DNA of 64,000 bases from Lachnospiraceae bacterium (lineage in GTDB: Bacteria; Bacillota; Clostridia; Lachnospirales; Lachnospiraceae), in contig JAUNDG010000007.1 in the NCBI GenBank assembly GCA_030526195.1, positions 53,210-117,209 on the forward strand, given 5' to 3'. Below are positions 9,720 through 17,847 of this stretch, piece after piece (position 1 is the first letter of the stretch; every line of letters begins with the position of its first letter). The notes beneath the pieces were generated by a model. That model ran no database searches and had not been told where the DNA came from. It saw nothing but the letters and a program-made list of their open reading frames with translations. The position numbers and the translations under genes were made by a program.

Positions 9720-10493
9720 ATGACATCAATTTATCATGTACCCGCCGGTTCCGTGATCACTATTATTGGTGCCGGCGGCAAAACAACCTGTGTGCACGGT
9801 CTTGCGGACCATTATCGTCAGAGGGGGCAGAAGGTTCTGGTCACGACAACGACGAAGATGGGCCTGGAGGAGCCGTGCGCTTCTTCTTTAGTTGACATAA
9901 AAAATGGGTTTGCATCAGGCAATTACGTATTCGCCGGCACACCCATTTTCCATAAAGGGATGAAGAAGATTGAAACGCTGCCGGAGGAGGTGCTGCGCAG
10001 TGCCTTTAAACTGGCGGATGTGACGCTGATCGAGGGGGACGGGGCAGCCCGCCGATCCTTCAAAGTGCCCAAGGATTATGAGCCGGTGGTGCCGGCGGAA
10101 ACGACGCACATCATCATCAGCGCCGGTATGAAAGCGGTGGGGCTCACCATCGAAGAGGGGGCCTATTATCCCGAGGGGGTCGTGGTTTGTCTGACAGGTG
10201 GCAAACCTCTTGATAGTGATGGGCAGGTCGTGGCCTGCCGGGGATGTGTGGATTTCCCGGTGGATGAGGGCAGTGTGCTGACACCGGCGCTCATGGCGGA
10301 GGCTTACAAAAGGACTTATGTTAACCAATTGCGGCGGGAGCATCCGGAGGCGGTGATCTATGTGATGGCTTCCCAGGCTGAGCCGGAGAGAGAAGCCTTT
10401 GCGGATGAATTTTTGTCCTGCTTTGAGGCCGAACCGGTGTGCCTTCTGAAGCAGGCCAACGGTATTGTGGAGGAAGTGCGTCTCAGCAGGTAA
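9720..10493 (+). CDS. yqeC: YqeC, putative selenium-dependent hydroxylase accessory protein
   Basis: YqeC-family accessory protein (257 residues). The N-terminal IIGAGGKTTCVHGLA is a P-loop-like nucleotide site, and LVTTTTKM and LIEGDGAARR are further family landmarks. The ATG at 9720 places the P-loop at the usual distance from the start; a TTG frame from 9642 would add 26 residues that do not look conserved, and neither start has a strong ribosome binding site. Codon use is less biased than in the hydroxylase gene. It follows yqeB by 149 bases. Members are found with YqeB and YgfJ in organisms that make a selenium-containing molybdenum hydroxylase; a role in cofactor maturation is inferred from that association. 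Confidence 0.85.
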   Translation: MTSIYHVPAGSVITIIGAGGKTTCVHGLADHYRQRGQKVLVTTTTKMGLEEPCASSLVDIKNGFASGNYVFAGTPIFHKGMKKIETLPEEVLRSAFKLADVTLIEGDGAARRSFKVPKDYEPVVPAETTHIIISAGMKAVGLTIEEGAYYPEGVVVCLTGGKPLDSDGQVVACRGCVDFPVDEGSVLTPALMAEAYKRTYVNQLRREHPEAVIYVMASQAEPEREAFADEFLSCFEAEPVCLLKQANGIVEEVRLSR

Positions 10494-10570
10494 CGACTTT
10501 CACCGGCACAACTGCTCAGTCAGAGCAGGGTATGTGTAATAAAGCGGAGGCTATGCTGCCATATCTGCGG

Positions 10571-10616
10571 TTTACATAATGATGTTCGCGATACTTGTAC
10601 ATAAGTTTACATAATG
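10571..10616 (+). repeat. Direct repeat TTTACATAATG, two copies
   Basis: The 11-mer TTTACATAATG occurs at 10571-10581 and 10606-10616, 35 bases apart, in the gap before ygfJ. A third copy is at 63680-63690 next to the tandem array. The two here could be a regulatory site or the remains of a mobile element end; the sequence alone does not decide. Confidence 0.45.
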
Positions 10617-10685
10617 CGACTGCGGCATTCGATAGGACGTGGCGCATTATTGATTATGGTAAGTCAGAATGAAAGGGTAACTAAA

Positions 10686-11507
10686 ATGCGATTTCATGCG
10701 ATCATGATGGCCTCGGGTTTTGGCCATCGGTTCGGTTCTAATAAATTGCTGGTGCCTCTGGAGGGGAAGCCGTTATACCGCCATGTGCTGGATCGGCTGC
10801 TGTCGGTGGCTAAGACAGAACCGCTGGATATCACGGTGGTGACACAGTACGAGGCCATTGAGCAGGAGCTTGCGGCTTTGTGTGCTGCCCAGGGGAATCC
10901 GACACTGCGTGAACTCTGTGCCGCCCATGGGGATCCGGCACGGAGTGAACTGTGCGTTGCCCAGGATGATCCGGTCCTGCCACTTTATGTGGTGCACAAC
11001 GGAGAGGCGGCGGAAGGCCAGGCGGCTTCCATTCGTCTCGGGACGGCATCAGTGTTGAGAAGAGCAGGAGAGAACCGGCTTAGCGTATCGTCGGAGATGG
11101 AACAGCCAACAGGTATTCCGGCACAATCCGCACAGGAGAAACAGGCCGGAAAACCGGAAAGTGATCCGCAGAACGTGGCTCCGGAGTCAATGAGGACACA
11201 GGCATCTCCGGATGATTACCTCATCTTCTTCGTGGGAGATCAGCCTTATTTAAAGGAAGAAACAATTCACCATTTTCTTGAGAGGTTGAAGGCAGGGAAA
11301 CCCCTGATCCAGCCGATGAAGTGTAACGGACGGTTTGGGAATCCCGTGGCATTTTCGATGAGTCTGGCGGAGGAACTCCTGGCTTTGCAGGGAGATGTGG
11401 GCGGCCGCGTGGTGATCAAGGCCCATGCGGATGAGGTGCATCCTTTCGAAGATGTAACACCTGACGAGCTGCGGGACATGGACCGTCCGGAGGATTTCTC
11501 TTTATAG
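10686..11507 (+). CDS. ygfJ: YgfJ/MocA-type nucleotidyltransferase with repeat and linker insertions
   Basis: Accessory protein of the MobA/MocA nucleotidyltransferase type (273 residues) in the YgfJ group, expected to modify the molybdopterin cofactor of the hydroxylase, for example by cytidylylation. The N-terminus MMASGFGHRFGSNKLL is the family's nucleotide-binding loop, and FFVGDQPYL is the conserved acidic GDQP motif. I chose the ATG at 10686, behind AAAGGG, because the motif follows at once. Two parts are unusual. Residues 65-100 are three 12-residue repeats beginning LCAAQGNP, LCAAHGDP and LCVAQDDP. Residues about 122-177 are a low-complexity Gln/Glu/Ser/Pro-rich linker just before the GDQP motif. 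It ends the selenium-molybdenum gene set. Confidence 0.83.
   Translation: MRFHAIMMASGFGHRFGSNKLLVPLEGKPLYRHVLDRLLSVAKTEPLDITVVTQYEAIEQELAALCAAQGNPTLRELCAAHGDPARSELCVAQDDPVLPLYVVHNGEAAEGQAASIRLGTASVLRRAGENRLSVSSEMEQPTGIPAQSAQEKQAGKPESDPQNVAPESMRTQASPDDYLIFFVGDQPYLKEETIHHFLERLKAGKPLIQPMKCNGRFGNPVAFSMSLAEELLALQGDVGGRVVIKAHADEVHPFEDVTPDELRDMDRPEDFSL
10878..10985 (+). repeat. Three 36-bp in-frame tandem repeats inside ygfJ
   Basis: Three diverged 36-base units encode 12-residue repeats (LC[AV]A followed by a [GD][ND]P turn). They keep the frame and lie in a surface region between the substrate-binding loop and the catalytic core of the predicted fold. Divergence between units shows the expansion is not brand new. 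Confidence 0.7.
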
Positions 11508-11617
11508 AATGCGATAGTACGGATTGACTGTTGTTACCATGGATGGTTATGACATGGATGCCGAAAAACGGCATCAGTGGTTGAAGATTGTGAACGGTGG
11601 ACGGATGAACCGTTGAT

Positions 11618-11645
11618 TTGATGTTTGAAGGGAATCTGCTATAAT
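11618..11645 (+). promoter_or_regulatory. Predicted sigma-A promoter with extended -10
   Basis: TTGATG (11618-11623), a 16-base spacer and TATAAT (11640-11645) preceded by TGC form a housekeeping promoter. It would give a leader of roughly 190 bases before the membrane protein gene at 11844. The rest of 11508-11825 shows no gene. Confidence 0.6.
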
Positions 11646-11843
11646 AGGCGGTGCGCCTGCGAGCAAGTCAGCGGGCGACTCTATAATTATTGAGAAACGA
11701 CATGAGAAAATGGTGCTCCGGCGCGCGCTGCGTTGCGATATGTAACCGATTGGATGCGCAGGCCGTGAGGCGGAGTTGAGAAGCCCGGTGGCTTTTGCAG
11801 ACTCATTTTCGAAAATAAATATGTCGTGGATTTTGGTAAGTGT

Positions 11844-13208
11844 ATGAATGAAATGAAGAGCAGGCGGATCCTGGGGTTCCCGGATGAATTCTGGATCGGC
11901 TTTGTTATCATGATCGGCATTTTTTTGAAGCTGGTCTACAACGTATCGGTGGGGTATGAGGTCTGCGGGCACAACCCCGGGGAATGGACGGCGATCATCA
12001 ATGACATTCCCAATGGCGGGCACATCGGGTACATTCAGTATCTGTATGTGTATCATCGGCTGCCCAGTTTTGACCCGTCGCTGATTCCGGGGTATACCCA
12101 GCAACCGCTGTTTTACATTTTCAGTGCGGTGGTGCTCCAGATTTTCCATGGTTTTATGGGCTGGAATCTGGGGTCGGTGCTGCATTGTATCCAGTGCGTT
12201 AACTTTGTGTTTGTGCTGGTGGGGACATTTTCGGGTGTCGGCATCCTGGGCCGGATGGGGGTCAAGGGACGGAAAAAGGTGATGCTTCTGCTGTTCCTGA
12301 TGTTCTACCCGGGGCTTTATAACCTGGGGGCGGCGCTGGATAACACACCGATGGCCTTTATGTTCGGCATGCTGGCCATGGGAAAAGCTTTGAAATGGTA
12401 CGAGACGAGAAAACGCGGTGTGGCGATCAGCTGCGGTGTGATGCTGGGGATGGCGCTGATGGCCAAGTTCTCGGCTTTCGTGGTGATATTCCCCATCGGG
12501 GCTTTGTTTGTGCTGGCCCGGTTCTACGATCGCCGGGGTTCCGATAAGGTCCTGTATCAGCATATGGGCCTGGTGGCAGGCATTTCCCTGCCGATGGGGC
12601 TGTGGTATCCCATCCGCAACCTGGTCAAATTCGGGACTTCACCCTTCTATACGGTGCCGGAGGCTGCGGTATGGCAGGATGTGAGCGGATATTCATTTTT
12701 CCAGAGACTGCGGCTGCCGAAGCTGGAGGAACTGTCGCAGCTTCATTTAACACCGAATACCTTCTATGAATATAATATCTGGTCCCAGACCTTCAAGACC
12801 ACGGTGGTGGACGAATATGCCCTCAATGTGGAAAATGTGGGGCCGCATTTCCTGGCCGTGTTCCTGGTGGTGTCGGTGATCTTTTTCGCTATTCTGGCGC
12901 TGGTGATGCTGGTGCAGACACTGACGGCCAACCGGATGCAGTTCGAAAATAAAATATTTGTGCTGACTGGCACGGTGGTGTTCTTCGTCATTTACATCAT
13001 CCATTGCTTTGCCAATCCCACGGTTTCGGCTATGAATGCCCGGGAAATCCCCTTTATGATCTTCTTCCTGTGCATTGGGGTGGGAATGTGCGGATCGGCG
13101 ACGCCCAGAGACACCATTTTCGAAAAAGTGACCACCTATATGGCGCACATGCTCATTGTGGTGATCTCCATGCTGTCCGCTTTTCTTTTTGGTTTTTATG
13201 CTATATAA
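11844..13208 (+). CDS. Multi-pass membrane protein, GT-C glycosyltransferase-like
   Basis: A polytopic membrane protein of 454 residues that I do not recognise as a named family. Hydrophobic segments are spread along its length (about ten or more). An early periplasmic-side region around HNPGEW, later LDNTPMAF and the MAKFSAFV transmembrane pattern resemble the ArnT/PMT-like GT-C glycosyltransferases, which use lipid-linked sugars. That call is tentative. The start is uncertain: ATG at 11844 or 11853, or GTG at 11826, none with a strong ribosome binding site. It has its own predicted promoter and ends 36 bases before trpS. A plausible role is decoration of the cell surface. Confidence 0.6.
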   Translation: MNEMKSRRILGFPDEFWIGFVIMIGIFLKLVYNVSVGYEVCGHNPGEWTAIINDIPNGGHIGYIQYLYVYHRLPSFDPSLIPGYTQQPLFYIFSAVVLQIFHGFMGWNLGSVLHCIQCVNFVFVLVGTFSGVGILGRMGVKGRKKVMLLLFLMFYPGLYNLGAALDNTPMAFMFGMLAMGKALKWYETRKRGVAISCGVMLGMALMAKFSAFVVIFPIGALFVLARFYDRRGSDKVLYQHMGLVAGISLPMGLWYPIRNLVKFGTSPFYTVPEAAVWQDVSGYSFFQRLRLPKLEELSQLHLTPNTFYEYNIWSQTFKTTVVDEYALNVENVGPHFLAVFLVVSVIFFAILALVMLVQTLTANRMQFENKIFVLTGTVVFFVIYIIHCFANPTVSAMNAREIPFMIFFLCIGVGMCGSATPRDTIFEKVTTYMAHMLIVVISMLSAFLFGFYAI

Positions 13209-13244
13209 TGACTGTATTCCAATCAAAGGAGATTTTGCTTTACT

Positions 13245-14249
13245 ATGATCGATGATAAAAAAGTCCTGTTTTCCGGCATGCAGGCCACAGGCAATCTGAC
13301 ACTCGGCAACTATCTGGGGGCTCTTAAGAACTGGGTTAACCTGGCCGATGAGTATCAGTGCTTCTACTGCGTTGTCGATGAACATTCCATCACTGTCAGA
13401 CAGGATCCGGCGACTCTGAGAAAGCGCGCCCGGAACCTTCTGATGCTGTATATTGCCGCCGGTATCGATCCGGAAAAGAATTGTCTGTATTATCAGTCAC
13501 ACGTTTCCGCGCATGCCGAGCTGGCCTGGATCCTCAACTGCTACACCTATATGGGTGAAATGAATCGTATGACGCAGTTCAAGGATAAGAGTGCCAAGCA
13601 TGCCGACAACATCAATGTCGGTCTTTTCGCATATCCGGTGCTGATGGCCGCCGACATTCTGCTGTTCCAGGCGGATGTGGTGCCGGTGGGTAAGGACCAG
13701 ATGCAGCATCTGGAGATCACCCGTGACATCGCGGAACGTTTCAACAGCATTTACGGCGACGTGTTCACCATTCCGGAACCGTATTTCGGCAAGGCCGGTG
13801 CCCGGATCATGAGTCTTCAGGATCCGCTGCATAAGATGTCAAAATCTGATGAGAACCCCAACGGCAGCATTTACCTGATGGACGACAAGGACACCATCAT
13901 GCGTAAGTTCAAGAGAGCGGTCACAGACTCCGAAGCCTGCATCCGTTATTCTGATGAGCAGCCGGGTATCCGCAACCTGCTGGATATCTACTGCGCCTGC
14001 AACGATGTGACACCGGATGAAGCGGTGAAGACATTCGAGGGCAAGGGTTACGGTGAACTGAAAATGGCTGTCGGTGAAACCGTAGCTGACAGACTGACCG
14101 GTCTGCAGACTGAGTTCCATCGTCTGGAGAAGGAAAAAGCCTTTATCGACGGCATCATTAAAGAAAATGCCGAGAAGGCCGGCTATTTTGCCAATAAGAC
14201 TCTGAGAAAGGTTCAGAGAAAGATCGGTTTCCCGGATCGTATTCGCTGA
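13245..14249 (+). CDS. trpS: Tryptophan--tRNA ligase
   Basis: Class I aminoacyl-tRNA synthetase (334 residues) that charges tRNA-Trp in the cytoplasm. The HIGH-type signature is TGNLTLGNYLG at residues 15-25, and the KMSKS loop is at residues 197-201. The length is normal for bacterial TrpS. The start is behind AAAGGAGA at 13226-13233. Only 36 bases separate it from the membrane protein gene upstream, so there is no room for the T-box leader that often controls trpS in Firmicutes; it may be read through from the upstream promoter. Confidence 0.96.
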   Translation: MIDDKKVLFSGMQATGNLTLGNYLGALKNWVNLADEYQCFYCVVDEHSITVRQDPATLRKRARNLLMLYIAAGIDPEKNCLYYQSHVSAHAELAWILNCYTYMGEMNRMTQFKDKSAKHADNINVGLFAYPVLMAADILLFQADVVPVGKDQMQHLEITRDIAERFNSIYGDVFTIPEPYFGKAGARIMSLQDPLHKMSKSDENPNGSIYLMDDKDTIMRKFKRAVTDSEACIRYSDEQPGIRNLLDIYCACNDVTPDEAVKTFEGKGYGELKMAVGETVADRLTGLQTEFHRLEKEKAFIDGIIKENAEKAGYFANKTLRKVQRKIGFPDRIR

Positions 14250-14375
14250 TGGTATGCGCTGATCGGATATGTCCGGCAAGACCGTAGACACCGAGTCAGC
14301 GGAAGCTTTGATAAGAAAATAAGCGTTGCCAGGGCCTTTGATTAGACTCATGAAACGTAAAGAGGAGTTGACGCT

Positions 14376-15545
14376 ATGGCTAAGAAAGAAGCTTATGTGG
14401 CTTATGTCGGTACCTACACAAACGGCGGCAGCCACGGGATTCATATTTACGACGTTGACGTGGAAAAGGGCGAATTATTCCTGCGCCGAGTTGTCCCGCT
14501 TAAGAATTCAACATTTTTGACACTGTCCCGCAATGGGAAGATTCTCTATTCTCTGGCGGATGAAGGTGTTGAAGCCTTTGAGATTCAGCCGGATGGCGAG
14601 ATCCTGCCCATCAATATGGTGGATATGGACGGGATGCGTGGTCATCAGATGACCCATGACAGGACCGGTAAATACCTGTTTGTCGGCGGTTATCATGACG
14701 GGAAGATTTCCATGATCGAGACTTTGCCGGATGGCACACTGGGGGATCAGCTGGACGGTGTCTATCACAAGGGTGAGGGCAGTGTCGGTGAAAGAAGCTG
14801 GATGCCGCATATCTGCTGTGTCCGCATGACACCGGATAATAAGTTCCTGTGCGCGGCGGACAGTGCTTTAAATCGTGTGTCCATTTACCGGATCAACCCG
14901 AATACCGAAAAGCTTCAGCAGGTGGACAATCTGCGGATGGGCCGCGAGGTTGGCCCGCGCGTGCTTCATTTTTCAGAGGATGGCCGCTTTGCTTATCTCC
15001 TCTGTGAAATCAGCTGCTGTGTTCGTCTCTATGCCTATTCCATCGGCGAAGATGGTTATCCGCATTTTGACTATATTGAAGAATACAGCACACTGTCTGA
15101 GAATCACGATGTGTATGATGCTGCTGTGTCCATGAACCTGTCCTATGACGGCAATTATCTGATCTGCTCCACAGCCGGTGACAATTCCGTGACCATTTTC
15201 AAGGTGGATAAGGCTTCCGGTAAGCTGTCCCGGATTCTGGCTCTGCCCATTGCCGGCCGTTTCCCGAAGGCGACCTGCCTGTTCCCGGATCAGAAACACC
15301 TGGCGGTTCTTAACAATGCGTCCAACACCATCACCACCTTCGCGGTGGATTATGAGAAGGGTACCATTGTCATGAATGCCCGGCCGCAGACAATCCATAA
15401 CCCGAACTGCATGATCTTCAATAAGATCGAGAAGGCCCCGGAGGTCTTCCGCAATGTGTCGGATGAAGAGGCTGAAAAAGAAGCCGCCGCTATCATGGAA
15501 ATTCGCAAGAAGAAGAGATCGATTTCTCTGAAGCAGAGATATTGA
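14376..15545 (+). CDS. Lactonase-family seven-bladed propeller (6-phosphogluconolactonase-like)
   Basis: A 389-residue beta-propeller of the YbhE/Pgl lactonase family (PF10282 type). The start YVGTYTNGGSHGIHIYDVD and repeated blade endings such as KYLFVGGYHDG and KFLCAADSALNRV are typical. The family hydrolyses 6-phosphogluconolactone in some bacteria; in others the substrate is not known. A basic tail (RKKKRSISLKQRY) ends the protein. A good AGAGGAG site precedes the ATG. It is convergent with aroC, and the two share the terminator at 15566-15600. No pentose phosphate gene is beside it, so the metabolic role is inferred from family only. Confidence 0.8.
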   Translation: MAKKEAYVAYVGTYTNGGSHGIHIYDVDVEKGELFLRRVVPLKNSTFLTLSRNGKILYSLADEGVEAFEIQPDGEILPINMVDMDGMRGHQMTHDRTGKYLFVGGYHDGKISMIETLPDGTLGDQLDGVYHKGEGSVGERSWMPHICCVRMTPDNKFLCAADSALNRVSIYRINPNTEKLQQVDNLRMGREVGPRVLHFSEDGRFAYLLCEISCCVRLYAYSIGEDGYPHFDYIEEYSTLSENHDVYDAAVSMNLSYDGNYLICSTAGDNSVTIFKVDKASGKLSRILALPIAGRFPKATCLFPDQKHLAVLNNASNTITTFAVDYEKGTIVMNARPQTIHNPNCMIFNKIEKAPEVFRNVSDEEAEKEAAAIMEIRKKKRSISLKQRY

Positions 15546-15565
15546 ACTTCATAATCAATAATGAG

Positions 15566-15600
15566 AAAAACCCGCCGCAGCCGTAGCTGTGGCGGGTTTT
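15566..15600. terminator. Bidirectional terminator between the lactonase gene and aroC
   Basis: AAAACCCGCCGCAG pairs with CTGTGGCGGGTTTT around a six-base loop (15567-15600), with one G-T wobble. The A-run and T-run at the ends make it work in both directions, as expected between convergent genes. Confidence 0.9.
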
Positions 15601-15649
15601 GAGTTTCAAAATCCGATGCCGCGGGCCTGCGAGGCCGGCAAAGGTTGTA

Positions 15650-16681
15650 TCACGGCTGATAAAACCGCTTCACATTATCCACCCGAGCGGTCATATTCCG
15701 CAGTAGGAGGTCTGCCAGCACAAGGCCGGTCATGGCTTCCACCACCACCACGGCCCGGGGCAGGATGCACACGTCGTGACGGCCCTTGATGACCAGATCG
15801 GTGTCTTCGCCGGAGCGGGTCACGGTCTGCTGAACACTGCTGATGGAGGGGGTGGGCTTAAAGGCTGCCCGGAAGACAATCTCATCGCCGCTGGACATGC
15901 CGCCTAAGATACCGCCGGCATGATGGGAGAGGAACTCGATCTGTCCGTCTTTCATCCGCATGGGGTCATTGTTATTACTGCCGGAAAGCCGAGAGGCGCC
16001 GAAGCCCTCGCCGAACTCAATACCCTTCACGGCACCGATGGACATGATCGCCTGAGAGAGCAGGGCATCAAGCTTATCAAACACAGTTTCGCCGACACCC
16101 GCCGGCATGCCGGTGACGCGACACTCGATGATGCCCCCCAGGGAATCGCCGCGGGCGGCGGCAGCGGCCAGCACATCCTCGGCTTCAGCAGCGGGAACAC
16201 CGCCGATCATGGTGACGGCTGCTTTCACTTCAATGCCCAGCGTTTTCAAAAATTCAAGCGCCACGGCACCACCTGCCACACGGGCAGCGGTTTCACGACC
16301 GGAGGACCGGCCGCCGCCGCGATAGTCGCGGAAGCCGTACTTGCTGTCAAAGGTCAGATCGGCATGACCGGGGCGGAAGAGCTCCGCGATGTTACCGTAG
16401 TCCCGGCTGCGCTGATCCTCATTTTCTAAAATGATAGCGATGGGGGTGCCGGTGCTTTTGCCTTCAAAAACACCGGACAGGATTTTGGCGGTATCGCTTT
16501 CCTTGCGGGCAGTGGTGTAGGACTGCACGCCGGGGCGCCGCCGGTCAAGATAAGGCTGTATGATGGCTTCGGACAAATCAAGACCCGCCGGGCAGCCGTC
16601 AACAATGACGCCGATAGCTTTGCCGTGGGATTCGCCGAAGGTTGTGATGCGGAAAAGATCTCCGAATGTGGATCCGGCCAT
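15650..16681 (-). CDS. aroC: Chorismate synthase
   Basis: Catalyses the last common step of aromatic amino acid synthesis, turning EPSP into chorismate with reduced FMN. The 343-residue protein shows the family signature GESHG at residues 16-20, the RPGHADLT motif near 84, and GGGRSSGRETAARVA near 103, all classic. The length is slightly short, but both ends look complete. The ATG is behind GAGGAGGAA. It is the only reverse-strand gene in the first 36 kb and stands alone, divergent from the rhomboid-like gene. Confidence 0.97.
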   Translation of the reverse strand: MAGSTFGDLFRITTFGESHGKAIGVIVDGCPAGLDLSEAIIQPYLDRRRPGVQSYTTARKESDTAKILSGVFEGKSTGTPIAIILENEDQRSRDYGNIAELFRPGHADLTFDSKYGFRDYRGGGRSSGRETAARVAGGAVALEFLKTLGIEVKAAVTMIGGVPAAEAEDVLAAAAARGDSLGGIIECRVTGMPAGVGETVFDKLDALLSQAIMSIGAVKGIEFGEGFGASRLSGSNNNDPMRMKDGQIEFLSHHAGGILGGMSSGDEIVFRAAFKPTPSISSVQQTVTRSGEDTDLVIKGRHDVCILPRAVVVVEAMTGLVLADLLLRNMTARVDNVKRFYQP

Positions 16682-16807
16682 AAAAATTCCTCCTCAAAAA
16701 AACTTCTTTTCATTATAAAGGACTTTTGCCCTCTTGCAAAGGCTCTTGTGAATTGACACTGTTCTTCACATCAAATATAATGATTGATTATATGTGAGAG
16801 GCAGAAT

Positions 16808-17794
16808 ATGGGAAAATTTTTATCAAAAATGGAACGAAAATTCGGCAAGAATGCCGTACCGCATCTGACCTACGTGATCATCGGCTGTTATGTCATCGGG
16901 TATCTGCTGCTGTTTCTCAATCCGCAGATCGTGCCCTACATGACCCTTGATCCCTATGCCATCCTGCATGGCGAGGTCTGGCGCATCATCACCTGGGTCA
17001 TCGTGCCCCCGTCATCCTTCAGCATTTTCACCATCATCATGCTGTTCTTTTACCTGTCCATCGGACGGTCATTGGAAAATGCCTGGGGCGATTTCAAGTA
17101 TAACCTGTACATTTTCGGCGGTATGCTGCTGTCGCTGATCGGCGCCTTTGTCATCTACTTCGCCTTCTCAGCTGCGGGCCATTTCGAACCTGCCAGCCTG
17201 GGCTACTACATCGGCGCATCCTTCCAGACCTACTACATCTGTATGTCACTGCTGCTGGCCTTCGCCGCCACATTTCCGGATGTGCAGGTTCTGCTGTACT
17301 TCATCATTCCGATCAAGATCAAATGGCTCGGCGTCTTCTACGTGGTCATCATCGGATTTGACATTTTCCAGCAGATCCGGGCGGTCATGCAGGGCTACAT
17401 CGGCAATCTGATCAGCATCCTGGCCATCCTGATCTCGCTGCTGAACTTCATCATTTTCTTCCTGATCACCCGGGATTTCCGTCGCCAGGCGGCCAACCGG
17501 AGACGTCAGGCAGCCTTCAAAAAGTCCTATCAGCAGGGACAGGCGGCGCGGCCGATCCGACCGAACCGCCCCAACGTCACCTATGGTTCAGGTGCGCCGA
17601 CTTCTGACGGAAATGGCGCTGCCGCCGGCCAGAACGGTGCTTCAGCTCAGGCCAAAACGGCTCGTCACCGCTGCGATATCTGCGGCAAGACAGATCTGAC
17701 ACATCCGGATATGGACTTCCGGTACTGCAGCCGCTGCGCCGGGGCGCATGAATACTGCAGCTACCATCTGTTTACACACGAGCACATCAAGTAA
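16808..17794 (+). CDS. Rhomboid-like membrane protein, probably not a protease, with C-terminal zinc ribbon
   Basis: A 328-residue protein with about six transmembrane segments (residues 20-220) and rhomboid-fold landmarks: GEVWRIITW near residue 57 and GRSLENAWG near 88. The catalytic GxSG motif is not intact (GASF at the equivalent place) and no SH dyad partner is seen in the last segments, so it is probably a pseudoprotease. The cytosolic tail is basic and Gln-rich, then ends in a cysteine/histidine module with CDIC (289-292), CSRC (near 310) and CSYHLFTHEH, which looks like a zinc ribbon. I chose the ATG at 16808, behind GAGAGG, rather than 16784. It may act as a membrane binding or chaperone factor. 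Confidence 0.68.
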   Translation: MGKFLSKMERKFGKNAVPHLTYVIIGCYVIGYLLLFLNPQIVPYMTLDPYAILHGEVWRIITWVIVPPSSFSIFTIIMLFFYLSIGRSLENAWGDFKYNLYIFGGMLLSLIGAFVIYFAFSAAGHFEPASLGYYIGASFQTYYICMSLLLAFAATFPDVQVLLYFIIPIKIKWLGVFYVVIIGFDIFQQIRAVMQGYIGNLISILAILISLLNFIIFFLITRDFRRQAANRRRQAAFKKSYQQGQAARPIRPNRPNVTYGSGAPTSDGNGAAAGQNGASAQAKTARHRCDICGKTDLTHPDMDFRYCSRCAGAHEYCSYHLFTHEHIK

Positions 17795-17847
17795 TATACG
17801 GGAAAAGGCCGGGTCGGAATCCGGCATTATGAGTGAGGAGATTGATT

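Noticed and set aside
13209-13244. T-box leader for trpS
   Set aside because: Only 36 bases separate trpS from the gene upstream, too few for a T-box.
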